From: Symbiodinium natans
Lineage: Eukaryota; Sar; Dinophyceae; Suessiales; Symbiodiniaceae
Assembly: GCA_905221605.1 (NCBI GenBank)
Contig: CAJNDS010001968.1
Location: forward strand, 281,001 to 345,000
Direction of reading: 5' to 3'
DNA: 64,000 bases
This document shows positions 53,169-63,051 of this stretch, piece after piece. Every line of letters begins with the position of its first letter. Position 1 is the first letter of the stretch. The position numbers were made by a program, and so were the translations under genes. The notes beneath the pieces were generated by a model. The model did not search any database. It was not told the DNA's origin and worked only from the letters and a program-made list of their open reading frames with translations.

Positions 53169-53237
53169 CCCTCCGCATCTTCGCTCAAACGCCGCCTCAG
53201 CCATGACTCGGACACTTCGCTTCCTCGCAGCTTTAGG
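53169..53237 (+). CDS. Exon-like island, serine/arginine-rich
   Basis: After GGTCCGCAG. It reads PSASSLKRRLSHDSDTSLPR then SFR, 23 codons, and the donor lies in the first heptamer (AGG|GTTTAG). KRRLSHDSD looks like a phosphorylation-prone, disordered segment. Confidence 0.45.
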
Positions 53238-53610
53238 GTTTAGGGTTTAGGGTTTAGGGTTTAGGGTTTAGGGTTTAGGGTTTAGGGTTTAGGGTTTAGG
53301 GTCTGGGTCCCTAATCGTATGGCCGCTTGATCCGGAAACTTTCAATGGTATGGGGTGTATAACGCTTGTATTGAGGGGGCCTTCTTTGGGACTCACTCAT
53401 TTTCCTAGAGGCTGCTGTCAGAAATCGTGATGCTGATGGAAGTCGCCCGCCCATATAATTAAGGTTCAGGATTTGCTGTGTCTGCCCTTGAAATTGGAAC
53501 TCAGGCTCCTGGCTTTGCGTCGCTGGCTGCGTCCTCGCCGGTTCGCAGCAGCTGAGCATTCCGCAGTGGGACGAGGTCACCTCCCAAGACGACGCGCGGC
53601 CGCATTGAAG

Positions 53611-53776
53611 CCGAGACGAGACATTGCTGTTGGCCCTCCATCCAACGCGGCAGCGCTCCGTAAACACACGATGCTCAATCATTCTTCCGTTAAGCCCAAT
53701 CCTGAAGTGCACAACGCAAGCCGAGGAGAATGTCTCTGCCGTCGAGAAGCTGAATCTGGACCGGTATGTGCAGTAA
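53611..53776 (+). CDS. Possible terminal exon
   Basis: After CATTGAAG one frame reads ETLLLALHPTRQRSVNTRCS, then IILPLSPILKC and TTQAEENVSAVEKLNLDRYV Q before TAA. Other frames on both strands (53473-53802 on +, 53311-53712 on -) are open too, so the choice rests on composition. Confidence 0.35.
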
Positions 53777-54096
53777 ATTCAGTAAATGTTCATTTTGAGT
53801 AAACCCTAAACCCTAAACCCTAAACCCTAAACCCTAAACAAAAACCTTAAACCCTAAACCCTAAACCCTAAACCCATCATCTTCAAACGGAGCCCAAAGA
53901 ACAGGGAGAGGTTTTCTTTGAGACTTTTAAAGCAAAACAACGCAAAAGAATTGTCCAGCCAAAGAACAGTTGGAGCTTCTTCATGGGCAAAACCCTAAAT
54001 CCCCGAACCCCTAACCCCCAAAACCCGAAACCCTAAACCCTAAACCCTAAACCCTAAACCCTAAACCCAAACCCTAAGCCCTAAATTGAAACGGAG

Positions 54097-54689
54097 CCCA
54101 AGAACCGTTAAGGAATGTCTTGGATGCTTCTTCATGGGCAGTGCCAGGGCGGGTAGCGAGGTGTCCAGTGCACCACTGGCCAGTCGTCAATATTGCGCCT
54201 GGGCGGCACCCTGGTTTGGGGTTCCCCGAACCTACCTTGGGGTTTAAGGTTTAGGGTTTAGGGTTTAGGGTTTAGGGTTTAGGGTTTAGGGTTTAGGGTT
54301 TAGGGTTTAGGGTTTAGGGTTTAGGGTTTAGGGTTCATGTGTGCGTATAGCTGGGGTCATGAGTAGCGTTCTAGCTTATATAGTGTACCCTATAACCCTA
54401 CTGATCACCACCCATGAGTCTCAGAAGCTCTGGGCTCTAAGGTTTTTCTCGAAACGCAGGCTTAAACCCTAAACCCTAAACCCTAAACCCGAAGGGACCA
54501 GAATTCTTAAGCTTCCGCCTTCTGCAGAGAGGCCGGAACAGCTCCGAAGCCCTTCAAGAAATCAGAAAATCCAGGGCTTGGTATATGAGGGTGCAAGGCA
54601 TTTATAGGGGCACCAGTGGAGAGGATTGTACAGGGAAGTTCGGCCCGAGGAAGGCCCATCCTGTTCTATGCCTTCTGGGTGGGGTGTAG
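54097..54689 (+). CDS. Two-exon 3' gene end
   Basis: Exon 54097-54241 follows AACGGAG and ends at GTTTAAGG. It holds 48 codons with RTVKECLGCFFMGSARAGSE and YCAWAAPWFGVPRTYLG. Exon 54528-54689 follows TTCTGCAG, phase 0, with SSEALQEIRKSRAWYMRVQG and TSGEDCTGKFGPRKAHPVLC, and ends TAG at 54687. The start of the first exon has a partly duplicated relative at 53888-53996 (CGGAGCCCAAAGAAC). The function is unknown. Confidence 0.5.
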
Positions 54690-54789
54690 TTTGCTCGAAA
54701 CCCTACGCCGTATACACCCCAAACCCCAAACCCCAAACCCAACTCCCTAAACCCTAAACCTTAAACCCTACACCCTCTATAAGGTGCAG

Positions 54790-55506
54790 GGTAGCAGCAG
54801 CCTGTGCGATTCGGGTCCTGAGGTGCAAACAGGCGCTTTCAAACTTGAACTCCCACGGCGCGTCCAAGAGCGCTCGGTTTGGACATTTAGGCATATTGGG
54901 GCTTGGGGTTTAGGGCTAGAGCCGCCCTAAGCGCCGTCAAACCCTGAACCTTGACCCCATAACTCGCACAAAGTTGAGGAGGCGCGATTGTTGTTGGTGA
55001 ACGGCAGGTAGATGACACTGTGCAGATGGACACTGCGCTCAACGAGAGCACCATGTACAGTATCGTGGAGGGTGCCCCGGCACAACAGTTAGGGCTTAGG
55101 GTGTTTCGGTTTAGAGTTTAGGGGGTTGGGTTTAGGGTTTAGGGCTTGGGGTTGAGGTTTCAATACCTCCTAACCTCATCCCTAAAACCCAAAAAACCCT
55201 AAACCCTGAACACCTACACCCTATAAACCCCTAAATCAGAAGTTAAACTCAAAAAAACTCTAAAACCAAAAACACCACTGCTGCCCCCGAACACCTATCA
55301 CATCACAGACGACATTCCTTTAAGGGCTTAGGGTTGAAGGTTTAAGGTTTTAGATGATATCCCTTAAGGGTTCCAGTATTCCGCCTTCAGAAGACAAGGG
55401 GTCACATTTGGCGTCCATGTTCCAGATCCGCAACTCCTGGATCAAAGCGTATCTTGATGTCTCCAGCAGCCTTAGCCAAAACGCTGCAGCAGGGACCCTA
55501 ACCGGG
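54790..55506 (+). CDS. Three phase-consistent exons
   Basis: Exon 54790-54876 (AAGGTGCAG to GTTTGG) reads GSSSLCDSGPEVQTGAFKLE and LPRRVQERS. Exon 55008-55087 (ACGGCAG to GTTAGG) reads VDDTVQMDTALNESTMYSIV and EGAPAQ plus two bases. Exon 55377-55506 (TTCCAG to GTCCCT) supplies the third base, then IPPSEDKGSHLASMFQIRNS and WIKAYLDVSSSLSQNAAAGT. All junctions keep phase. It is a polar, soluble protein segment of unknown function. Confidence 0.55.
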
Positions 55507-55959
55507 GTCCCTAAACCCTTAACCCTGAACCCTTAACCCTTAACCCTTAACCCTCAACCCTTAACCCTTTTCCCTTAACCCTTTAAGCCCCAAACCGTAA
55601 ACCCTAAATCCTAAACCGCAGTGTCCAATCGGGAATTTGGAAAGTGCGTTCGTGGGCCGGGCTGGCTTAAATCCTTTTGCCTCTTGCCTCTTGGCTCAGA
55701 ACTTGTCAGGAATCCTTTACAAGTATACATTGCCTAACACCCTAGCAACCCTTAGGGCCTGGGTTTTAGGGTTTGAGGCTTCGTGTTCAGGATTCCTTCT
55801 TGAACCCCTATAAGGGTTCATTCCCGGAGCCCGTAAATTTTGAGAGGGATGCCAGGGGGTTCTTTCTCGGCCGTGAGGCTGAAGAACCCTAAACCCCAAA
55901 CTAAACCTCAAACCCTAAGCCCTAAACCCTAAGCCCTAAACCCTAAACCCTAAACCCAG

Positions 55960-56054
55960 GCACTTTGCCCGATTCTGCTGTGAGCCACGGGCTTGCGGGC
56001 TACGACGGGCTTGAGATTTCTTTCTCCAACACCAAGGCCTTTGTTGTTAAGGGC
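55960..56054 (+). CDS. Exon-like island running into CCCTAA stop
   Basis: After TAAACCCAG. It reads TLPDSAVSHGLAGYDGLEIS and FSNTKAFVVKGTRY, then CCTAAACCCTAA gives PKP and a stop. A GTTAAG at 56046 is a possible donor, so the stop may not be used. The gap 55507-55959 holds CCCTTAA and CCCTAAA units and unique sequence. Confidence 0.4.
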
Positions 56055-56478
56055 ACAAGATACCCTAAACCCTAAACCCTCAACCCCCAACCCTCAACCC
56101 TAAACCCTAAACCCTAAACCCCAGACCCTAAACTCCAAAACCCCAAACCCTTAACCTCCAAGAGCTAAACCTCCAAAGCCTGAATCGGGCTGTTGGGTTG
56201 GTCACTTTAAGGTTTTTCGGCGCTTTTACCCTAAACCCCAAACCCCGAACCCTAAAACCTAAACCCTAGGGGTTCTTAACGCTTGTAGGGCCTTTAGGGG
56301 CCTTAGGGACTTTAGAGGGTTCGGGGGACAGTTTGGGTTCAGGTGCCTTGTTTTAATTTCAGAGGTGGCCCTCCACCCTAAAACCCTAAACCCTAAACTA
56401 CCCTAAGCCCTAAACCCTAAACCCTAAACCCTAAGCCCTAAACCCTAAAACAACCAAAAAAGCCACGCCCCGGTGCAG

Positions 56479-57561
56479 GTGCGTCACTTCAAGATCCGCC
56501 TGAACGACACCCGACAAGATGCACGCTGCCATGCTCCACATTGTAGGGCTTTTAGGTTTTTTTGATGGCTTTTTTAGGGTTTTGGGGGGCTTTTTTAGGG
56601 TTTTAAAAGGTTTTTTTTTGTGTTTTTCGGGCTTTTTTTGTGGGGTTTTTAGGGTTTTTCTGTGTTTTTAGGGTTTTTAGAGTTTTTTAGGGCTTTTAGG
56701 GCTTTTAGGGTTTTTTTAGGGTCTTTAGGGTTTTTCGGTTTTTTCGGGTTTTTTGGGTGCCTTCGTTCCTAAGCGCAGGGTTTTGGGTTTTCAGGAGGGC
56801 TTTTGGGGTTGTCAGGGGTTTTCGGGTTTTTTAGGGTTTATGGTGCTTTTCGGGTTTTGGGATTTAGGGTTTTTTTTTAGGGTTTACTAGGGTTTTTGTG
56901 GTTTTTGGGTTTAGGGTCCCCTTGTTCTTAAGCATTGCAACAGCTCATGAAACCAAAAGGCCTAAGCCCTGAACCCCCAAAGCCTAAACCCTCTCAGCGC
57001 AGAAACCCCAAAACCTAAACCAAAGCCCCTGAACCCCAAAACGCCAACCCCCCCCCCCCCAAAAAAAAAAAAAAATAATAACAATAATCATAAAATAATA
57101 ATAAAACAATGAAGTAGAAAAATAGTAATAGAAATAATTAATCAACAACACCTAAGCCCCTAAAACCCCTAAGCCCCTGAGAATCCTAAAGCCCTAAGCC
57201 CTGAAATCCTAAAGCCCCGAAACCCCTTAAAACCCTCAATCCTGGACCCCCAAACCCTGAAGCCCTAAGGCCCCTCTAAACCCCTAAAACCCTTAAACCC
57301 AAAAACTCTTAAGCCCTAAAACTTTAAAGCCCCCAAACCCCGAACCCCCCTAAACCCTAGAGCCTAAATCCTCAACCCTAAATCCTGCATCCTCAAAACC
57401 TAAACAATATTTCAACCCTAAACCCTAAACCCCAAACCCCAAACCCCAAACCCCAAAACCCTGAGCCTAAGGCTTCATCGCGGCGGTCAGGGTCAGCAGC
57501 GACGGTCCGCACAACCTCTGGCTCAAGTGGACCGATTTTCACGGCGAGGAGCCCACCGAGG
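56479..57561 (+). CDS. Two phase-consistent exons
   Basis: Exon 56479-56542 (GGTGCAG to GTAGGG) reads VRHFKIRLNDTRQDARCHAP H plus one base. Exon 57472-57561 follows GAGCCTAAG, takes two bases, and reads FIAAVRVSSDGPHNLWLKWT then DFHGEEPTE before GTTTAG. The intron has a long TTTTAGGG/TTTTCGGG-rich part (56543-56930) and a C-then-A homopolymer. The function is unknown. Confidence 0.5.
57047..57075. repeat. C run followed by A run
   Basis: About 14 C then 15 A, as at 29617-29643. AATAATAAC-type sequence follows. Confidence 0.95.
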
Positions 57562-57960
57562 GTTTAGGGTTTAGGGTTTCGGGGTTTCGGGGTTTCGAGG
57601 TTTCGGGGTTAGGGTTTAGGCTTTTTAGGGTTTAGGGTTATGTATAGGGTTATAGGGTTTAGGGTTTAGGGTTTATAGGGTATATAGGGTATATAGGGTT
57701 TAGGGTTTAGGGTTTCGGGGTTAGGGTTTAGGGTTTATAGGGTTTAGGGTTTGGGGTTTAGGTTTTAGGGTTTAGGGTTCCCGGGGGGTTAGGGTTCGGT
57801 TAGGCTTCCAGGCAGTTTAGGGTTTAGGGTTTCAGGGTTTCAGGGTTTAGGGTCTATATAATGGGGTTTGGGGTTTTGGGTTTCGGGGTTTCAGGGTTTC
57901 AGGGTTTCAGGGTTTAGGGTTTATATAGGGTTTAGGGTTTAGGTTTCCAGGGTTTCTAGG
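57562..57960 (+). repeat. Degenerate TTTAGGG block with TTTCGGGG and TATAGGG variants
   Basis: 400 bases of mixed units. The first one holds the donor of exon 57472-57561. Confidence 0.9.
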
Positions 57961-58371
57961 GTTTCAGGGCTTCAGGGTCTTTAATGGTTTCAGGGTTTAG
58001 GGGTTTTGTGTGGGGGGGGGGGGGGGGGGGGTTGATTTCTTTGTGGGGGTCAGAAGGGGGTTTAGGGGGTTCAGGGGGTTTGGAAGTTTCCCACTTCCAC
58101 GGCGAGGAAGGTGGAGGGGGTGGGGAGGAGTATTGGATTTTTAACCCTAAACCTTTAACCCTGAAGAAAAACCCTAAACCCTGAACCCTAAACCCTAAAC
58201 CCTGAACCCGGAATTGGGGGAGGGTTGAGGGTTGAGAGTTTTGGGCTCAGGGCTTTCGGCTCCCCAGGAGCTGAAGACCCTAAACCCCAAACCCCAAACC
58301 CTAAAACCTAAAACCTAAACCCTAAACCCTAAACCCTAAACCAGTTGGGCTCAGGGCTTTCGGCTCCGCAG

Positions 58372-58476
58372 GAGCTGATGATGCGGGGCATCCGTCCTTG
58401 CGCAGACACGGCAGCGTGCTTCAACCTCACGCCATCCTCGATCTCCTCGTTTCTAGGATGCCCAGCAGTGCCCTGA
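58372..58476 (+). CDS. Terminal exon-like island
   Basis: After CGGCTCCGCAG. It reads ELMMRGIRPCADTAACFNLT and SSISSFLGCPAVP, then TGA at 58474. The 30 bases before it (GGGCTCAGGGCTTTCGGCTC) occur also at 58237, also followed by CAGGAGCTGA, so the acceptor region is duplicated. Confidence 0.4.
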   Translation, partial: ELMMRGIRPCADTAACFNLTPSSISSFLGCPAVP

Positions 58477-58608
58477 TTCCTTTTTTTTTCTGGGGGGGGG
58501 GGGGTTTAGGGTTAGGGTATAGGGTTTAGGTTTTAGGGTTTGGGGTTTAGGGTTAGGGTTTAGGTTTTAGGGTTTAGGGTTTAGGGTTTAATCAGGGTTT
58601 AATCCCAG

Positions 58609-59152
58609 GTTACTGGGCGACCTAGGATTGCAGTGCTTCTTCCCATCGCGGCTGACGAAGCTCCGGCGAAGTTCACCGTGCACAGGAGCCCTTTCTGGAC
58701 AACTAGGGGTTTGGGTTTTGGGTTTCGGGTTTTGGGTTTAGGGTTAGGGTTTAGGGTTTTGGGTTTAGGGTTTAGGGTTTAGGGTTTAGGGTTTAGGGTT
58801 TAGGGTTTAGGGTTTAGGGTTTAGGGTAGGAAGCCGGGACCCTGAAATGATAGGAACCCTCAACCCTTACTTAAAGGATCAGGGGGGACTTTGTAAGTAG
58901 CGCTATAAGCAAGGCAACTACACTGACAATCACTTACCAGCCCAATTGCGGCACATATAACCCGACTTCCTAAGTGCCCCGATCCTCCAAGTAAGCCCTG
59001 GGCCCTAAACCCTAAACCCTAAACTCTAAACCCTAAACCCTAGACCCGAAACGCTACAGCGCTAGTTGAGCGTGAACTGTCTAGGGTATTTCGGGTCGGT
59101 TCCAGCAGTGCGCGACCCCTCAAGCGAACCCGGAAAGTCCCAAACCCTATGG
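58609..59152 (+). CDS. Two phase-consistent exons
   Basis: Exon 58609-58708 (AATCCCAG to GTTTGG) reads VTGRPRIAVLLPIAADEAPA and KFTVHRSPFWTTR plus one base. Exon 59060-59152 (CGCTACAG to GTTAGG) takes two bases and reads LVERELSRVFRVGSSSARPL then KRTRKVPNPM. The second exon is strongly basic. The function is unknown. Confidence 0.5.
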
Positions 59153-59159
59153 GTTAGGG

Positions 59160-59545
59160 TTTGGGGTTTGGGGTTTGGGGTTTAGGGTTTAGGGCTTAGG
59201 GCTTAGGGCTTAGGGGCTTGGACCACTGTGTTCCTTTGTGGATCCCGAATTTATACCCTCCTACCTCTTCAGGGAACCCCTAAACAGGGACCCTGAATTT
59301 TCGGAAGCCCAAAGCCCTAACCCTAGGGTTTAGGGTTTAGGGTTCAGGGTTTAGGGTTCAGGGTTCAGGGTTCAGGGTTCAGGGTTTAGGGTTTAGGGTT
59401 GAGGGTGTAGGGTTGAGGGTTTAGGGTTTAGGGTTGAGGGCTTAGGGTTTAGGGGTTTAGGGTTTAGGGTTTAGGGTTTAGGGTTTAGGGTTTCGGGTTT
59501 AGGGTTTAGGGTTTAGGGTTTAGGGTTTAGGGTTTAGGGTCATCC
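59160..59545 (+). repeat. TTTAGGG, TTCAGGG and TTGAGGG blocks
   Basis: Two dense stretches (59160-59210 and 59325-59545) with unit variants grouped together. It begins at the donor of exon 59060-59152. Confidence 0.9.
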
Positions 59546-59552
59546 CTTCCAG

Positions 59553-59670
59553 CATGACCCTCGACATCCTCGCGCGCGGCGGCGAGAACGACACCAACTC
59601 CGCCACGGTGCGGCCCAAGAGCGACGCCGAGGAGATCTCCTTCGAAACCACCACAGTTTCTTGGGGCTGA
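59553..59670 (+). CDS. GC-rich exon-like island
   Basis: After CCCTTCCAG. It reads MTLDILARGGENDTNSATVR and PKSDAEEISFETTT, with a TGA at 59668. GTTTCT at 59656 is an alternative donor. C is strongly preferred at codon third positions, unlike most islands here. An acidic patch (SDAEE) is present. It is not recognised. Confidence 0.45.
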
Positions 59671-59922
59671 TTTGGGAGCGGGTTTTTAGGGTTTAGGGTT
59701 TAGGATTTAGGGTTGAACCCTAAACCCTCCTAAACCCTAAACCCTTACACCCTGAACCCTCAACCGTGGGAGTACTGACGTGGCTGTGGGAGGAGTGCTC
59801 GTTCGTCGGCACGAAGCCCTAAACCCTAAACCCTACACCCTAAACCCTTAACCCTAAACCCTGAACCCTAAACCCTAAACCCTGCACCCAAAAACCCTGA
59901 ACCCTGAACCCTGAACCCTGAG

Positions 59923-60018
59923 GCTCCGAGTTCGGGCCAGTTCATGGTCAGCTTCTCCATGGCTTGGGGTCTGAACAGCCTCGTCCTCGCGATGCTTGGC
60001 GTGGCGACCTTGCGCTAG
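59923..60018 (+). CDS. Terminal exon with membrane-like segment
   Basis: After CCCTGAG. It reads APSSGQFMVSFSMAWGLNSL then VLAMLGVATLR and TAG at 60016. About 22 hydrophobic residues would form a C-terminal membrane anchor or the last helix of a membrane protein. Confidence 0.45.
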   Translation, partial: APSSGQFMVSFSMAWGLNSLVLAMLGVATLR

Positions 60019-60043
60019 CTGCTCTGTCCAGGGCTCCCTTCAG

Positions 60044-60154
60044 CTACTACTTGCTCAAGAACCCCAAAAGAGAAAAAAAAAACTACAATCCCTCTATTAC
60101 CCTTATGAGGAAGAATTTTATTCATATTTTGGGGGGTTCTTAAGCAATTGCTAG
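60044..60154. mobile_element. MITE family B, copy 4
   Basis: CTACTACTTGCTCAAGAACC at the left, GGGGTTCTTAAGCAATTGCTAG at the right, with A and T runs inside. Confidence 0.85.
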
Positions 60155-60278
60155 TCAAGCTGCTTGAGCTTGACCTTTCCGAAATCAACAAGCACCTCCC
60201 AAAATCCCATATCCACGGAACTCCACCATGACTTAAAGTCATCTTGATGTGGGGTCACGTGATTTTCTGCTTGCGCAG

Positions 60279-60577
60279 CCTGCATTTTCCACCGGAGTGC
60301 AAGACTGCGAGACCAGACCCCAAGCGAACCATTGGAGACAAAGAAGGCAGGCGTGCTTCATGATCAGTTTTTGCGGATACAGGGTGTCAGGGAGTGCAGG
60401 GGTGTTTCCTTATTCCCTTGCGTGGGAAGATCTGTGCCCTTAACTTTCCACTACACCCCACGGGATGTTATGGCCCCAGTGCAGCAGTCAGGAGCACTAC
60501 AGGGTTCTTCAAACACACCTCAGTGTGCTGCCCGAGAAAGTCATGCTGAACTTTCAGATGCCTGTAAACAAGCATGA
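60279..60577 (+). CDS. Terminal exon-like frame of 98 codons
   Basis: After CTTGCGCAG the frame stays open to TGA at 60575, with CIFHRSARLRDQTPSEPLET, GVLHDQFLRIQGVRECRGVS and PRDVMAPVQQSGALQGSSNT. A second frame (60249-60443, ending GVFPYSLAWEDLCP) overlaps and is also protein-like. I prefer the longer one. No family is recognised. Confidence 0.45.
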
Positions 60578-60744
60578 CCCTAGACCCTAAACCCTAAACC
60601 ATTGAAAAGGGGTGTATGCTATCCAGTACAAGCCCCGATATATTCTCCACACCATCTTACCAGCAATACACCCAAACCTTAAACTCTAAGCCCTATATGC
60701 CCTACCCTAAACCCCAACCCCAAAACCCAAGCCCCACCTTGTAG

Positions 60745-60948
60745 CAGGAAGTAGAACATGCGTGGCTGTTAGACAGGCCAATGCCTGGCTGTGCTCACTT
60801 GAGTTTAGGGTTTAGGGTTTAGGGTTTTGGGTTTAGGGTTTAGGGTTTAGGGTTTAGGGTTTAGGGGTGCAGCTCCACACGTGATCCTGCAAAATCCCAT
60901 ACAGTATAGTGCTGACACGGGGTTTGACCTCTCGACTTGGTCCACATG
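60745..60948 (+). CDS. Two phase-consistent exons
   Basis: Exon 60745-60802 (CCTTGTAG to GTTTAG) reads QEVEHAWLLDRPMPGCAHL plus one base. Exon 60873-60948 (GGGTGCAG to GTAACC) takes two and reads PHVILQNPIQYSADTGFDLS then TWST. A minus-strand frame (60847-61062) also exists over the second exon and is less likely given the + strand neighbours. Confidence 0.45.
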
Positions 60949-60986
60949 GTAACCAGAGCCCAAGCACTTCTTCAATGGGAGCCAAG

Positions 60987-61240
60987 AAGGGAACAACCCA
61001 AGTCGAAAAAAGTGCCAACCCCTGTGGACCAGAAGCAAAAGACTACCTCCCAGAGACTCCAATATCCCTTAATTAAGGAATTCTACCTTAAATCATATTT
61101 GGGATCCTTACTATAATTCAAGGTATATTCCTTAATTAAGGGATAGTGGAGTCTGTGGGCTGCCCACCCCAAAGCCGAGCATCGTTTCGGGAGATGCTCG
61201 ACCAACACCTACAACACTCGAAGCGCCCATTACCCCTTAA
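60987..61240 (+). CDS. Coding-like segment split by MITE family C
   Basis: The left part reads EQPKSKKVPTPVDQKQKTTS up to 61048. After the MITE the right part reads LPTPKPSIVSGDARPTPTTL and EAPITP with TAA at 61238. Both are Lys/Pro/Thr-rich, as expected of one disordered region. The MITE carries no clear GT at its left end, so it may be a recent insertion rather than an intron. Confidence 0.4.
61049..61159. mobile_element. MITE family C, copy 2
   Basis: Ends are CCCAGAGACTCCAATATCCC and its near complement GATAGTGGAGTCTGTGGG. The interior matches copy 1 at 3967-4075 closely (TTAATTAAGGAAT, CATATT-GGGATCC). Confidence 0.85.
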
Positions 61241-61262
61241 GCCCTAAGAACAATTCGGGCAG

Positions 61263-61662
61263 AGATTGCCCAAGGACAGGTGGGTCTACTGCTCCAAAGA
61301 GGCTGGGCGCCAGATGCTTTAGGGTTTAGGGCTTCGGGTTTAGGGTTTAGGGTTTAGGGTTTAAGATTGACAGGGTCCCAAAGGCTCAAACACTAAACCG
61401 TAAACCGCAACTTCCGGCACGTCAACCGTTTGAGGTCTTCCCCAGAGAAAAGGAGCATGGTTTAATTGGCAGGGTCTGTACTTCGGGTACTGCCTATGAA
61501 GCATATGTACCCCGGAATACTGAAATCCTCGTCAAGGAACGAACCGTGAGCCTGTATGAACAAATATTGCGTGAGGTCAAAAACCTTCGCACTCTCACGA
61601 GTGCACCCTCAACCTCAGCATTAGACCCCATTCTCAGGCAATCAATTGGCTTTAGGCTTTAG
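61263..61662 (+). CDS. Two-exon 3' gene end, long ATG-less exon
   Basis: Exon 61263-61323 (TCGGGCAG to GTTTAG) reads IAQGQVGLLLQRGWAPDAL plus two bases. Exon 61374-61662 after TTGACAG completes a glycine and continues 95 codons: PQLPARQPFEVFPREKEHG, AYEAYVPRNTEILVKERTVS, LYEQILREVKNLRTLTSAPS, to TAG. The charged heptad-like stretch LYEQILREVKNL suggests a helix. The frame is open as far back as 61366. Confidence 0.5.
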
Positions 61663-61820
61663 GGTAGAAGCCGGCAGACTTTCAACCCCAAACCCTACAC
61701 CTCAAACCCCAAGCCCTACACCTTAAAAGCCCTAAAAACCAAGCCCTAACCTTAAAAGCCCTAAACCCCAAACCCTAAACCCTAAACCCAAAACCCTTAA
61801 CCCTAAAGCCTAAACACAAA

Positions 61821-61991
61821 ATGAAGGAACAGGCTTGGGCACCTGCATCCCGTGATCCCTCGCCCTTCGGCGCAGGATGGGAACGACCGAGGATGGTTAC
61901 CTTTCTCCCACCTGGTGGCACAAAGTTTGCGAGACTGAGCCGAAGAATGTTCTGGAAACAGAACCGTAGGATGGGGTTTGCCCCCCTTTAG
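61821..61991 (+). CDS. Small ATG-started frame of 56 codons
   Basis: ATG 61821 follows ACACAAA. The frame includes MKEQAWAPASRDPSPFGAGW and FARLSRRMFWKQNRRMGFAP and ends TAG 61989 in a CCCTTTAGGG unit. It may instead be an exon from 61877 on (after GGCGCAG), where another frame reads MGTTEDGYLSPTWWHKVCET and a stop. Confidence 0.35.
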   Translation: MKEQAWAPASRDPSPFGAGWERPRMVTFLPPGGTKFARLSRRMFWKQNRRMGFAPL

Positions 61992-62097
61992 GGTTTGGGG
62001 TCAACCTAAACCCTAAACCCTAAACCCTAATTCCTAAACGCCGCTGTTGCCAGAGTAGCCGATGCTAGTATCACATGTTGATTCTGCTGTAGGTTTT

Positions 62098-62152
62098 CAT
62101 GAGGAAGCCTAGGCTGCCCAGCTGATCTGAGGATTAGCCTCTTCCTTCATGA
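62098..62152. repeat. Small hairpin
   Basis: TCATGAGGAAGCCTAGG pairs imperfectly with GATTAGCCTCTTCCTTCATGA about 25 bases on. Confidence 0.6.
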
Positions 62153-62295
62153 CCCGCACTGGAAACCCTAAGCCCTAAACCCTAAGCCCTAAGCCCTCAA
62201 CCCTAAACCCTAAGCCCTAAACCCTAAGCCCTAAACCCTAAACCCTCAACCCTAAACTCTAAGCCCTCAGCGGTTTTTTTTCTCTGCAAGGGGGG

Positions 62296-62402
62296 GAAAC
62301 CAGAGAGATCTAGAGGCCGACGAATCCGGCAGTATTGTTTTTCTCCTTCTCGGCTCGCGCTCAAGATGAGATTATTGACTTTGCGGTGCAAATCCTACTG
62401 CG
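62296..62402 (+). CDS. Exon-like island
   Basis: After CTCTGCAAG and before GTTTAGG. The open frame contains RSRGRRIRQYCFSPSRLALK and LRCKSYCAETG. An alternative frame has DLEADESGSIVFLLLG, which looks like a damaged EF-hand loop but is not conserved enough to call. Confidence 0.35.
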
Positions 62403-62608
62403 CTGAAACTGGGGTTTAGGGTTTAGGGTGTAGGGTTTAGGGTTTAGGGTTCAGGGTGTTGCAGGTAGGGAGTGTCTCTGCCTTGAATCCAGAAGATAAG
62501 TGTGGGGTGATCTTGCAGTTGGCACCATAAACCCGAAACTCGACACCGTAAAGCCTAAACCCTAGCACCCTAAACCCTAAGACCCGAAACCCCTAGACCC
62601 TACTGGAG

Positions 62609-63051
62609 AGCGATTCAGATCACACTCCACCCTAGATCCCTATGACGACCCCAAAGTTTTTCGGGGGGCCTACGGGTTACTTGGAGGTCCAAGGGCCCGA
62701 TGGTACCCTTTTACCCTTTCTTGGTTCAAGGTTCCCTGATAAAGTAACCACCCCCCAACCGCGTGCCCTCATTATAATTTGGTTACTGGGCGGTTTATCG
62801 ATCAGAACCCAGTTGCAAGTGTACCTATAACCCACACTTCTAAAGCCTTTAAGTGCCATAGTATGGTTGTAGCTGTGTGATGAGTACACGAATCATTGGG
62901 TCAATAAATACCATGAACCTACTCCGACATAGGGGACCATAAAGCACCTAAACCTTCAGAAGTAGGCTATGGAGGAAGAAATCTTGAGTGCGGCCCAGCT
63001 ACGAAGGCAGGACGATCGGCTATTAGCCTCCCAGCAACATCCCTGAAGTAG
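62609..63051 (+). CDS. Two exons around an introner-like element
   Basis: Exon 62609-62686 (CTACTGGAG to GTCCAA) reads RFRSHSTLDPYDDPKVFRGA then YGLLG plus one base. Exon 62966-63051 (CAGAAGTAG) takes two bases, giving YGGRNLECGPATKAGRSAIS and LPATSLK then TAG at 63049. The join is in phase. The intron carries a family D element. Confidence 0.45.
62679..62935. mobile_element. Introner-like MITE family D, diverged copy
   Basis: TTACTTGGAGGTCCAAGG at the left, AATACCATGAACCTACTCC at the right. The left GAG|GT serves as the donor. The right terminus has lost the usual CCAAG and the acceptor lies 30 bases further on. Confidence 0.65.

Noticed and set aside
53311-53712. Minus-strand 133-codon frame
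   Set aside because: Neighbouring genes are on the + strand and a + frame over the same DNA has more ordinary composition. The call is left open but not listed.
60880-60960. tRNA-like reading around GGTCAAACCCCGTG on the minus strand
   Set aside because: Stems do not form the cloverleaf, and the + strand reads as an exon in phase with its neighbour.
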